This document shows positions 10,996-18,537 of a stretch of 22,360 nucleotides of DNA, piece after piece. The number at the start of each line of letters is the position of its first letter. Position 1 is the first letter of the stretch. The stretch lies in contig DASSHC010000203.1 of assembly GCA_035693105.1 (NCBI GenBank), positions 1 through 22,360 of the forward strand, in the 5' to 3' direction. This DNA comes from DASSHC01 sp035693105 (GTDB lineage: Bacteria; Chloroflexota; Chloroflexia; Thermomicrobiales; Thermomicrobiaceae). The notes below the pieces were generated by a model, which saw nothing but the letters and a program-made list of their open reading frames with translations, ran no database searches and had not been told where the DNA came from. The translations under genes and the position numbers were made by a program.

Positions 10996-11024
10996 CACCC
11001 CCACGCCTCGGCAACGGAGAAGGC

Positions 11025-11696
11025 CTAAACGCCGCTCCCGCCGCCCCCGCCGCGCTCGCCCAGCCGGTCGAGCGCGCGCACGATCGCCTGCTCCAGCTCA
11101 TGCTGCTGGCGCGCCAGGGTGAGATCGCCGCGCGTGCGCTCCAGCACCCCGCGCACCATGTCGGTGGTGCGCCGCAGCCCGCCGGTCACCGCGTCGGGGA
11201 AATCGACTGAGACCAGCAGGCCGTAGATCTCGTCCATGGTCGGCAGCAGCGACTCGCCGCGCGTCAGGTCGTCGCGCCGTAACGCATCGAGCGCGTAGCG
11301 GCGCAGTTCACCGACCGCCTCGCCCAGGCCATTGAGATAGACGGCGTCTTCGACGTTGAGCGCCGCCGGCTCCGGCACGCCGGAGCCGCTGATGATCCCG
11401 AGCGTGATGCGCGCCTCGGCGTACTCCTTCTGCGCGTCCTGCACGTAGCCGGACCAGTAGATGTTGGGGTAATCCGCCAGCACCCCGGCCAGCCCATCCT
11501 GCAGCGCCCGCGCCTCGGCCAGCAGCGACTCCGCCTCGGAGAATTCGTTGCGGTGCACCGCGCGAATCGCGTTCGCGCTCAGGCGCACGATGCGCCGGGT
11601 CTCGGCCAGCGCGCGCTCGCGCGCCCCGTTGACGCGCTCCAGCCGCCCGATTATCGACTCCCCAATGGTCGCGATCTGATGCTCGTTCGCGGTCAT
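11025..11696 (-). CDS. translin-family RNA-binding protein / putative RNase
   Basis: 223 residues, all-helical. From residue 30 to 205 it follows the translin/TRAX pattern (archaeal type, COG2178): RRIVRLSANAIRAVHRNEF, SGYVQDAQKEYAEA, VYLNGLGEAVGELRRYAL, MDEIYGLLVSVDFP and LRRTTDMVRGVLERTRGDL. Family knowledge: TRAX uses acidic residues (in human, E123, E126, D193 and E197, as I recall) to cleave RNA in the C3PO complex. Here the matching positions are E91, E94, E126 and E130, so all four are acidic, with one Asp-to-Glu change. The start at ATG 11696 follows AGAGGTGGGG. The tail GERGGGGGSGV is an unusual Gly-rich end. It is flanked by intergenic gaps of 170 and 259 nt and is probably monocistronic. 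Recognition is by pattern, not by alignment. Confidence 0.85.
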   Translation of the reverse strand: MTANEHQIATIGESIIGRLERVNGARERALAETRRIVRLSANAIRAVHRNEFSEAESLLAEARALQDGLAGVLADYPNIYWSGYVQDAQKEYAEARITLGIISGSGVPEPAALNVEDAVYLNGLGEAVGELRRYALDALRRDDLTRGESLLPTMDEIYGLLVSVDFPDAVTGGLRRTTDMVRGVLERTRGDLTLARQQHELEQAIVRALDRLGERGGGGGSGV

Positions 11697-11955
11697 CGAA
11701 CACCCCACCTCTGAACTTGACAAACCCTTGACCATCGCGCGGCCGTAGCTGGCCGCGCTGGATGCTCTCCGTATCATCACATGAGAAGCGGCCATGCGGA
11801 CGCGCTCGTATGTCCGCCCTCGTAGCCCACAGGAAGGGCGAGGTGAGAGCGCCCTCCACGCTGCTGACGTCCACCGTGAGCGTGGCGGTCTGCTCGGGTT
11901 TGCCGTTGCCTTCAAGCCGGAGCCCGTCCTCGCTCCACTCAGCGCTCGATCGACA
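11697..11955. other. intergenic region with a degenerate palindrome and an in-frame coding-like stretch
   Basis: This gap separates the metallophosphoesterase stop from the translin start. It holds gcggac (11796-11801) opposite gtccgc (11812-11817), followed by cctc. This loosely resembles the palindromic repeats at 6776 and 10966. Reading the minus strand on past the TAG at 11958-11956 in the same frame gives about 50 codons without a stop that look protein-like. I assign no gene here. Confidence 0.35.
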
Positions 11956-14514
11956 CTAGCCGCCGGTGGTGATCACCAGTTGCGGCTTGTTGGCCGCTTC
12001 CCGGGAGTGGAACTCAGTACCGTCAACCCCGTCGGGCACCAGCGTGAAGCTGAAGGTCCCGTTGCCGCTCACCAGCGGGGTGACGTCTAGCTCGACCCAG
12101 GTCCCGCTCGTCACCTTGCCCAGATTGACGCTCGCGGCGCCGGTCGCCGCCGGCTTGTTGTTCCAGGTCAGCCCGGTCTCGCTCCAGTCGTTGCTCGTGG
12201 CGTAGACGGCCGGGCCGTTGCTCGAGCCGTTGCTGACGTAGAGCCGCAGCGTGGCGCTGGCCACCGGACCAGTGAGGCCGCTGACGCTGAAGCGCAGGAA
12301 CGACTCCTGGCGCGCCGGCGATTCGTCGCTCTGCAGGTGGGAGGCCGTGCCGTAGTTGGTGTCGGGTGTGGTCTGCTGCGCGTAGGTGTCGGCAGCGGGC
12401 GTGAAGGTCAGCGTCGCAGCGCCCCCGCCGCCCGCGCCCCCGCCGCCATTGTCTCCGCCCGCGGTGTAGGTCTGGATGTCGAAGGTGCGACCGGTCTCAT
12501 CCGTGGGGGTCACCGTCACCTGGTTCCCGTCCACGCGCACGAGGAGGAAATGGTACACCTGCTGCGGGCTGGTCGGGACCGGTCCATGGCAACTATTGCC
12601 CTGGTTCGTGCTGAAGGACCAGCCGATCGCGTAGGCGTCGAAGCTACTGCAGTTGTTCACGGACTCAACCTTCGCACCACCCCCACCCGTGACGTAGGTG
12701 ACCAGGCCATCCGCGTTCGGGAGGTTCCGCTCGTAGAGGTGCGTGTGCCCGCTGAAAGCAATCGTTGCCCCGTACGTGCCCAACAGTCCTTCCAGGCTTC
12801 CTGCGCGATTTAGGTACGTATCGGAGCTCTGCGAGCTGTTATCCGAATAAAGCGGGAAGTGGAGCACGGCCAGCTTGACCTGCGCTGGGTGCGTCTTCAG
12901 GTCGTTCTCCAGCCACTGGTACTCAGCCTGGGACGCGGCCCAGTGGTAGTCACTGTCGTCCCGGTACAGATTCCCCGTACCGACGTTGCTGTCGGCCCAG
13001 GCAGCGGTCAGGACGTAGATCCGCGCCGTCCCGGCGTCGAACGCGTACCAGGCGCTTGGGTAGTTGGCCGTGGTCGTACCGTCAAGGCCGCTGTACGTCT
13101 CCCGCGCGTACCTCCCGTTGGAGAGCGACGTGGCCCGGTCCTGCGGGAAGTTCACCAGATGCGGGTGAGGGCTATTGGAACTGGCGTAGCCGTGGTTCCC
13201 GGTCGCCGGGAAGATCGGGATCGACCGGCCGGGGACGGCCCAGAACGACGGCCCGAAAACGCCGCTGATCGACGGGCCGGTCTCGACCAGGTCGCCGTAG
13301 TTCGTCTGGCTGCCGGAGGAGTAGGCGTTGTCCCCGACCGTCAGCGCGAAGCGGGCTCCGCTCGCCGCGACACGCTGCATCAGCGCGGCCAGGTCGGGGT
13401 TGGTCCCCTCGCTATCGGTGTAGCCCCAGTCACCGAAGACGACGAACGAGAAGGGCTCGGTCGACCCGGCCGGGATCTGCGTCCAGAAGTGTGGCGACGG
13501 GTCGCCGCCGAGCAGATCGGTCGACCCGAGGGAGACCCGATAGCAGTACTGCCGGTTGGGCTCCAGCGTCAACATTGCCTTCCACTGGTACTCACCAACC
13601 GAGTTCACGGTAATCGACGTCTTGGTGGCGGTCACGCTGTTGGTCGGGGTGCAGGAGCCGTCCGAGGCGACCATGCCCCATCTGGCAGAGCCGGTCGTTT
13701 GGGAGCGGTTGGTGGCCCAGTTGATCGTCGCGTACTTGTCGACCACGTCGGTCAGGTAGGGGTATCGCCGGAGTTGGGAGGCATAGGCGACCGCCGCGGT
13801 CGCGGTCGGCGTCGCCGCCACCTCCGATGCCTGCGCCACGGCAGCACCGGTGACGCCGTTCCCGTGCGGCGGCACGTCGCCCGTGGCCCGCTGTGAGTCG
13901 TGCCCCAGCGGGTCAAGCGCCGCGATCTCATAAAGGTGGGCGGTGGCTGGGTCGGCGGCCGAGTCGAGGTACTGGAGGGTCGCTCCGTCGACCGTCGCGA
14001 TCAACGTGCCGTCGCGATAGATGCGATAGGCGGTAACGTCGGTGTCGTCGCTGCTCGCGTACCAGTCGAGCCGGTTCCCCGACCCGGTCGCTATCACCGT
14101 GAACTGATGGGGCTGACTCGGCGGGGTGTTGTCCGTCTGGTCCGGCTGCTCTGGGGTCTTGACCCTGGCCGGCTTGGATCGCACCAGCGGCTGGCCCGCG
14201 GCGTTGCGCGCCTCGACCACGTAGGTGTAGGGCGTACTCGACTGCACGGACAGGTCGGCGTACATCGTGGTCGCACTGTCGACCGAGGCGAGCTGATGGC
14301 CGTCCCGCAGGATGACGACCGCCCCCGTCTGGACGCCGGACGGCAGGGTCCAGTTCAGGTCCACCTCGCCGGTGCCGGCGGCCACGGGGTGCAGGCGCAG
14401 GTCCGGCGGGGGCGCCGCCGCCACGGGCTGCGTCCCTCGGACGCCAACGAGCGCGGCGGACGTCACCAGCGCCGCCACCAGGATCAGGGTCCGCCACCGA
14501 GGGAAACGTGACAT
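11956..14514 (-). CDS. secreted metallophosphoesterase (purple acid phosphatase-like) with FN3 modules and DNRLRE domain
   Basis: 852 residues. A signal peptide (RFPRWR then LILVAALVTSAALVGV, cleavage near residue 34) leads to two fibronectin-III-like modules (about 36-120 and 134-212), a linker, and a purple-acid-phosphatase N-domain-like module (about 250-348). The calcineurin-like phosphoesterase domain (355-675) shows GDWG 361, GDNAY 394, GNHG 439, H552 and GHTHLYER 589. These are the dinuclear metal ligands, with Gly where PAPs usually have GNHE. A Gly-rich linker (687-698) joins a C-terminal DNRLRE-type beta domain (701-850: ADTYAQQTTPDTNYG, SFLRFSV, LTWNNKP). It probably acts outside the cell as a phosphomonoesterase or diesterase; the substrate is unknown. 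The ATG at 14514 lacks a clear ribosome site; an in-frame GTG at 14577 with GGAG upstream is the alternative, but it would bury the signal peptide. Confidence 0.9.
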   Translation of the reverse strand: MSRFPRWRTLILVAALVTSAALVGVRGTQPVAAAPPPDLRLHPVAAGTGEVDLNWTLPSGVQTGAVVILRDGHQLASVDSATTMYADLSVQSSTPYTYVVEARNAAGQPLVRSKPARVKTPEQPDQTDNTPPSQPHQFTVIATGSGNRLDWYASSDDTDVTAYRIYRDGTLIATVDGATLQYLDSAADPATAHLYEIAALDPLGHDSQRATGDVPPHGNGVTGAAVAQASEVAATPTATAAVAYASQLRRYPYLTDVVDKYATINWATNRSQTTGSARWGMVASDGSCTPTNSVTATKTSITVNSVGEYQWKAMLTLEPNRQYCYRVSLGSTDLLGGDPSPHFWTQIPAGSTEPFSFVVFGDWGYTDSEGTNPDLAALMQRVAASGARFALTVGDNAYSSGSQTNYGDLVETGPSISGVFGPSFWAVPGRSIPIFPATGNHGYASSNSPHPHLVNFPQDRATSLSNGRYARETYSGLDGTTTANYPSAWYAFDAGTARIYVLTAAWADSNVGTGNLYRDDSDYHWAASQAEYQWLENDLKTHPAQVKLAVLHFPLYSDNSSQSSDTYLNRAGSLEGLLGTYGATIAFSGHTHLYERNLPNADGLVTYVTGGGGAKVESVNNCSSFDAYAIGWSFSTNQGNSCHGPVPTSPQQVYHFLLVRVDGNQVTVTPTDETGRTFDIQTYTAGGDNGGGGAGGGGAATLTFTPAADTYAQQTTPDTNYGTASHLQSDESPARQESFLRFSVSGLTGPVASATLRLYVSNGSSNGPAVYATSNDWSETGLTWNNKPAATGAASVNLGKVTSGTWVELDVTPLVSGNGTFSFTLVPDGVDGTEFHSREAANKPQLVITTGG

Positions 14515-14971
14515 GGCGAGATTTCCAAACTCGGCCCGATCGGCCGGCTGATTACCCACTATCGACGCCTGACGCACAGCGATCGCTCCGCCTGGCCCGT
14601 GTCCTGGGCCCTGGCCGTATGGACGTGCACGGTGAACCGGCCGGCGTTGACCGGGAAGGGCACCGTGGTAGCGAAGTCCCGACGTCCTATGGCGATAATG
14701 CGTGCGATTAAACCACCGCGGTAGGAGCGGGACAACGGCGAATTACGACGAAAGTCGCGTTCGTCGACGTGGAGCGGCGGGCGGTCGAGCGAGCAGCCGA
14801 GCCGGGCGCGGGCCATCGCCATCGTCACCGAATAGATCCAGACCCGATGAAGGTGGGGAGGGCTATGGTACACTTGTGCTATCGCCACGCGTTGTGTAGC
14901 AACGAGTTGCTGCACGGCTGAGAGGACACGTTCCGGTCAGTGAGCGCGCCCACATAGCCACGACGCACCAC
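14515..14971. other. intergenic region upstream of the metallophosphoesterase and tRNA-Arg
   Basis: About 450 nt with no convincing gene; the short frames here have no ribosome site or recognisable product. On the minus strand TTGTCC (14735-14730), a 17-nt spacer and TTTAAT (14712-14707) could form a promoter for the metallophosphoesterase with a leader of about 185 nt. I found no confident promoter for tRNA-Arg; a tacact hexamer near 14869 lacks a partner -35. Confidence 0.4.
14707..14735 (-). promoter_or_regulatory. possible promoter of the metallophosphoesterase gene
   Basis: TTGTCC and TTTAAT on the minus strand have a 17-nt spacer. Each hexamer differs from consensus at one or two positions. 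The distance to the chosen ATG is long (about 190 nt), so this is a weak call. Confidence 0.35.
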
Positions 14972-15044
14972 GCCCTCGTAGCTCAACGGACAGAGCACTT
15001 GACTTCGGATCAAGGGGTTGGGGGTTCGAGTCCCTCCGAGGGTA
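14972..15044 (+). tRNA. tRNA-Arg (anticodon TCG)
   Basis: 73 nt fold as a canonical cloverleaf. The 7-bp acceptor is GCCCTCG / CGAGGGT with a terminal G-T pair, the D-stem is GCTC/GAGC, the anticodon stem is CTTGA/TCAAG with loop CTTCGGA, and the T-arm is GGGGG TTCGAGT CCCTC. The anticodon TCG (15005-15007) reads CGA arginine codons. The discriminator is A, and CCA is not encoded. A terminator follows at 15079. Confidence 0.95.
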
Positions 15045-15078
15045 CCCAGCGTAATCCTTATTCTGACGCGGAAATGGG

Positions 15079-15110
15079 AAGCGCCGGCCAAGCAGCCGGC
15101 GCTTTCTCTC
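15079..15110 (+). terminator. intrinsic terminator after tRNA-Arg
   Basis: A perfect 10-bp stem, aagcgccggc (15079-15088) and gccggcgctt (15095-15104), with loop caagca, is followed by the pyrimidine tract tctctc. It lies 35 nt past the tRNA. Confidence 0.75.
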
Positions 15111-15143
15111 GCGCTTGACACCAATTTTCGACACCAACCCGTT

Positions 15144-15380
15144 TCAGGAGCCGAGCGCGGCGTCGATCTTGGCAGGGGCTTCCCGCGCCAGCTCCGGCGC
15201 GACGAAGACGGCGGTGATTCGCACGTCAACCGGAAGCTCGAACCGGATCACAGCAGCAGCATCAACGGCCGCGGCGCGAGCGACGACCGAGGGCAACGTG
15301 GATGGGCCCGGCGTCTGAGTCATCACCGCCATGTTTGCTCGTATAAGTTTGCGCGCTGCAATACGCACCTCGGTTGACAT
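15144..15380 (-). CDS. doubtful small hypothetical protein (78 aa)
   Basis: An open frame of 78 codons starts at the ATG at 15380. The product (MSTEVRIAARKLIRANMAVM... ending AKIDAALGS) is Ala-rich and matches nothing I recognise. GAGGA touches the start codon with no spacing, which is poor, and the 5' end overlaps the plus-strand promoter at 15374-15402. Third-position GC is weaker than in neighbouring genes. It may be a real small gene divergent from the PLAT gene, but chance is at least as likely. If it is not real, 15111-15373 contains only an 8-bp direct repeat (gacaccaa at 15117 and 15130). Confidence 0.25.
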   Translation of the reverse strand: MSTEVRIAARKLIRANMAVMTQTPGPSTLPSVVARAAAVDAAAVIRFELPVDVRITAVFVAPELAREAPAKIDAALGS

Positions 15381-15402
15381 TCCTCAAATCTCAATCCATA
15401 AT
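15374..15402 (+). promoter_or_regulatory. sigma-70 type promoter of the PLAT gene
   Basis: TTGACA (15374-15379), a 17-nt spacer and CATAAT (15397-15402) make a near-consensus promoter. Transcription would begin near 15409, giving a leader of about 55 nt before the ATG at 15465. A second TTGACA at 15438-15443 has no matching -10. Confidence 0.75.
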
Positions 15403-15464
15403 GGCGGCACCCTCGCGTGCTGATCCCGTGATCCGCGTTGACAATTCAAGCTGGAGGTAGAGCT

Positions 15465-16010
15465 ATGGCGGAGATCACCGGCATCTTGTGTCAAGTCATC
15501 ACCGGCAACGTCAGCGGGGCGGGCACGGATGGCAGCATCTACCTCGGCCTGGGCGGACGCGAGTTTCATCTTGATTCGTCACAGGACGACTTCGAACGAG
15601 GATCGTGGCGCGAGTATATCCTGGGTCGCGCACCACTCGAGCCGAATCTGCCGCCACCACAAATCCGCGTGACGGACAAAGATCACAACGATCCGCGGCG
15701 CGACTTTCGCTTGGACACCGTGAATCTCAATCGCACACCGGTCTACATCCGGTTTGAGCCAGAGAACAATGGCGACAACTGGAACTTGAAGTTCGCGGCG
15801 GTCCTCGTGTACAGCGGGCAGGGCCAGTTCGTCGTGGCCTTCACTCTGCCCCGTGACTTCGACAACCTCTGGCTGGGCCACTCGATGGGGAAGATCATCT
15901 ATCTGACCAATGAGTGGTGGAGTGGAGCGGAGGCTGTCTTGGCACTGGGACGCCAGGTGAGCTCGACGATGGAAACGTCGACTGAGGAGAACACGACAGC
16001 GCCGGCTTGA
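15465..16010 (+). CDS. small PLAT/LH2-like domain protein
   Basis: 181 residues with no signal peptide or membrane segment. The N-terminal part reads as a PLAT (lipoxygenase homology) beta-sandwich: VITGNVSGAGTDGSIYLGLG (11-30), then REFHLDSSQDDFERGSWREY (32-51), the usual TG.v.gAGTD.xVyl.L ... nFerGs pattern. The middle has LNRTPVYIRFEPENNGDNW and KFAAVLVY, matching the later strands. The last 60 residues (LWLGHSMGKIIYLTNEWWSG) continue the fold or extend it, ending in a Thr/Glu-rich tail. PLAT domains bind lipid or protein partners; this one stands alone without an enzyme domain, so its role is unknown. The ATG at 15465 is set by GGAGGT seven bases upstream. It is monocistronic with a strong promoter. 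Confidence 0.8.
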   Translation: MAEITGILCQVITGNVSGAGTDGSIYLGLGGREFHLDSSQDDFERGSWREYILGRAPLEPNLPPPQIRVTDKDHNDPRRDFRLDTVNLNRTPVYIRFEPENNGDNWNLKFAAVLVYSGQGQFVVAFTLPRDFDNLWLGHSMGKIIYLTNEWWSGAEAVLALGRQVSSTMETSTEENTTAPA

Positions 16011-16286
16011 CCAATTGCCGCACGCACGGGCGCGACCTGGGCCGGATGGGAGGGCCGCCGAGCACGCTCGTGTGGACCTGGCACAACCGTCTCGGACGCG
16101 GTGTCGAGCGAGGGAAGGCGCGACGCTCTTCTCTCCTATGTCGATGAGCATCAAACAGCATGAGCAAATGGGTCAGCGCGCGGGTTGACCCTGCTTGGTC
16201 TCTTGCATCAGCCGATAACAGCACAATTGCACAACGTGCCGGCGCTTGAACCGGGCAACCAAACTGCTGATCGATCTGACGAGTGC
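16011..16286. other. intergenic region between the PLAT gene and cinA
   Basis: This stretch has no supported gene, RNA or terminator with a T-run. Frames crossing it are either antisense shadows or upstream extensions of cinA from a TTG without a ribosome site. The only regulatory signal is the extended -10 at its right end. Confidence 0.4.
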
Positions 16287-16292
16287 TATCAT
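16284..16292 (+). promoter_or_regulatory. extended -10 promoter of cinA
   Basis: TGCTATCAT (16284-16292) fits the extended -10 form TG-n-TATnAT. No good -35 is seen. Transcription would start near 16299, leaving a leader of about 30 nt before the ATG at 16330. This also excludes the in-frame ATG at 16291 as the start. Confidence 0.5.
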
Positions 16293-16329
16293 GCCGCCGT
16301 CGGGCTGGAGGAGCGGAAAGGGTGGCGGC

Positions 16330-17544
16330 ATGCGCGCGGTGGTGCTCTCGATCGGGGCGGAACTGCTGGAAGGCTTCATCACCGATACCAACGCCACCTT
16401 TCTGGCGCAGGAGCTGGCCGCGCTCGGCGTCGAGCTGGTCGGCGTGCGCCAGGTCGGTGACCGGCTGGTCGACATCGTGCGCGAGCTGGAGCGCGGCTGG
16501 CAGGACGCCGAGCTGATCATCACCACCGGCGGCATCGGCCCGACCGACGACGATCTGACGCGCGAGGCGATCGCCGATCTGCTGGGCGAGACGCCGGCCA
16601 TCGACGAGTCGATGCTCGCCATCATCTCCGCCTTCTTCCGCTCGCGCGGCATCACCATGCCGGAGCAGAACACCAAGCAGGCCTGGCTGATCCCCTCCGC
16701 CGAGGCGCTGCCCAACCCGATGGGCACCGCGCCCGGCTGGTTCGTGCGCCATCAGGGGCGTTCCATCGTCACCATGCCCGGCGTGCCGCGCGAGATGCGC
16801 CGCATGTGGGCCGAGCAGGCCGTGCCCCGGCTGGCGCCCTCGCTGGGCGACCGGGTCTATGTCTCGCGCACGCTCAAAACGAACGGCATCGGCGAGTCGG
16901 CCGCCGAGAAAGAGATCGCCGCGATCATCCACCGGGGCGAACCGATCGTCGCCACCTACGCCAAGGACGACGGGGTGCACGTGCGCATCGTGGCGGGCGC
17001 GCCGGAGCTCGGCCCGGCCGAGGAGGCGGTCGCGCGCACGGTAGCCGAGGTCAGCGCCATCCTGGGGCCGTACATCTACGGCGAGCTGGGTGTCAGTCTG
17101 GGCGCCGCGATCCTGGAGCCGCTGGTGCGCACCGGGGCCACGCTGGCACTGAGCGAGCTCGGCTCCGGCGGGCGGCTGAGCGAACTGCTGGTCGAGGAGC
17201 CGTCGGCCGAGCGCCGGCTGCTGGCGAGCGTGGTGCAGCCCTGGGAGCAAGCCACCGCGCCAGGCGAGAGCGCGGCCGCGCTGGCGGCGCGCGAGGCGGC
17301 CAAAATTCGCGAGCGCTTCGGGGCCGACTTCGGCTACGCCATCGCGGTGCGCATGGAGCCGGGAGAGACGCCCGACGTTACGCGGGGCGAGGTGGCGCTC
17401 TGCCTGGCCGGTCCGGGCGCGCCGGTGGAACGCGGCCACCGCGTCAACGCCATCCCGGCCGAGGTGCGTCGCCGCGCCGGGCTATGGGCGGCTGAGTTCC
17501 TCTGGCGTGCCCTGCACGAGCAGGTCGGCGCAGCCGCCGGGTAG
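16330..17544 (+). CDS. cinA: CinA family protein with degenerate C-terminal deamidase domain
   Basis: 404 residues. The N-terminal molybdopterin-binding-like (COG1058) domain is well preserved: LSIGAELLEGFITDTN (6-21), TTGGIGPTDDDLTREAIAD (65-83), and MPGVPREMRRMW (149-160). In CinA this domain acts as an ADP-ribose pyrophosphatase-type enzyme, and the C-terminal domain is an NMN deamidase (PncC type) with a Ser/Lys dyad. Here the deamidase signature AESCTGG is replaced by SELGSGG (275-281), losing the nucleophilic Ser, and the segment that normally carries the Lys (VVAYSN..K) is VVQPWEQAT. The C-terminal domain is probably catalytically inactive. The ATG at 16330 is supported by AAAGGGTGG upstream and the extended -10. 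The last 63 nt overlap the convergent glycosyltransferase gene. Confidence 0.92.
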   Translation: MRAVVLSIGAELLEGFITDTNATFLAQELAALGVELVGVRQVGDRLVDIVRELERGWQDAELIITTGGIGPTDDDLTREAIADLLGETPAIDESMLAIISAFFRSRGITMPEQNTKQAWLIPSAEALPNPMGTAPGWFVRHQGRSIVTMPGVPREMRRMWAEQAVPRLAPSLGDRVYVSRTLKTNGIGESAAEKEIAAIIHRGEPIVATYAKDDGVHVRIVAGAPELGPAEEAVARTVAEVSAILGPYIYGELGVSLGAAILEPLVRTGATLALSELGSGGRLSELLVEEPSAERRLLASVVQPWEQATAPGESAAALAAREAAKIRERFGADFGYAIAVRMEPGETPDVTRGEVALCLAGPGAPVERGHRVNAIPAEVRRRAGLWAAEFLWRALHEQVGAAAG

Positions 17545-18537
17545 CTCCGGTATCTCGCGCCAGCCGCGCCGGAGGCCGTAGCGCCGCGCCCGCCAGGCGA
17601 GCCCCACCGGGTAGCCCACCATTTTCGCCAGATCGCCGGCCAGGCGCAGCGCCGGCGCCAGGGCCAACGCCGGCAGCAGCTCGAAGAGCGGCAGTTGCCG
17701 GCGCCACAGGCGCAGCCAGGGGCGGCGCATGTAGACGGCGCCCGCCACGAGGCCGGCGGCGGTCACGCGCCGGTCGCGCGCCGCCAAAACCAGCGGCAGC
17801 AGCCCGAGATAGGTGGCGTAGCGCAGCGCGTGGCGGCGGGCGAAGAGCCCGGCCTTGCCGTCACCCCGAGCGTAGCGAAAGTACTGCCGCCAGTAGGCGC
17901 CGAGCGTCGGGCGCGGGCGAAACCAGACCACCGCCTGTGGGCGGAACGCGAAGCGGGCGCCGGCCGCGCGCAGCCGCAGGTCGAAGACCAGATCCTCGCA
18001 GTAGTCGAGCCACTCGGGATAGCGAACGCCCGCCTCGATCAGGCTGCGCCGCAGGGCCAGCGAGCGGCTGGAGGGGAGAAAGCGCCCGGGATCGATCTCG
18101 ACCTCGTCGGGCAGCGTCACCGCGCCCAGCACGCGTTCGAAGCGGTTGGCGGGAGCGGCGCGGAAGAAGCCGGCGACGACGTCCGGCTGCTCGGCCAGCG
18201 GCCGCTCGAAGGGCGCCGCTAGCTCGGCCAGCCAGTCCGGCGCCAGCCGCACCCCGGCGTCGGTCACCGCCACGATCTCGCCGCGCGCCCGCCGCAGCGC
18301 GAGGTTTCGTCCCGCCGCGATGTTCGCCCCCGGAGCGGTCAGCACGCTCAACGGCAGCCGATCTTGCCAGGCCGCCAGCCGCGCCGGGGTGCTGTCGCAC
18401 GAGCCGCCGTCGACCACGATGATCTCGTCCGGCGGCCGGTGCTGCGCCGCGATCGCGGCCAGCAGCGCGTCGATGGAGTCTGCTTCGTCTTTGACGGTGA
18501 GGATCAGCGCGACGCGTCGGCGCTCAGACCCAGTCAC
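17482..18537 (-). CDS. glycosyltransferase family 2, membrane-associated
   Basis: 351 residues. The GT-A domain opens with ALILTVKDEADSIDALLAAI, then IIVVDGGSCDST (nucleotide-sugar binding Asp), GRNLALRRARGEIVAVTDAG (the DxD position reads D-A-G) and DYCEDLVFDLRLRAAG, which carries the general-base ED. Hydrophobic segments in the last 130 residues (YLGLLPLVLA, VTAAGLVAGAVYM, LFELLPALALAPALRLAG) suggest membrane attachment. It probably adds a sugar to a lipid or glycan; the acceptor is unknown. I chose the GTG at 18537, which overlaps ybeY by 14 nt and has GGGGG upstream; an ATG at 18573 is the alternative. It is the last gene of the yqeY-pgpH-ybeY operon, and its 3' end overlaps cinA tail to tail. 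Confidence 0.85.
   Translation of the reverse strand: MTGSERRRVALILTVKDEADSIDALLAAIAAQHRPPDEIIVVDGGSCDSTPARLAAWQDRLPLSVLTAPGANIAAGRNLALRRARGEIVAVTDAGVRLAPDWLAELAAPFERPLAEQPDVVAGFFRAAPANRFERVLGAVTLPDEVEIDPGRFLPSSRSLALRRSLIEAGVRYPEWLDYCEDLVFDLRLRAAGARFAFRPQAVVWFRPRPTLGAYWRQYFRYARGDGKAGLFARRHALRYATYLGLLPLVLAARDRRVTAAGLVAGAVYMRRPWLRLWRRQLPLFELLPALALAPALRLAGDLAKMVGYPVGLAWRARRYGLRRGWREIPELPGGCADLLVQGTPEELSRP

Noticed and set aside
10855..11024. Possible glycine riboswitch upstream of gcvP
   Set aside because: I looked for the paired aptamer core with conserved GGAGAG-type segments and found only a short palindrome. Nothing supports a riboswitch.
15115..15318. Small plus-strand frame after tRNA-Arg
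   Set aside because: Its Ser/Ala-rich product has no ribosome site or domain and lies opposite another doubtful frame.
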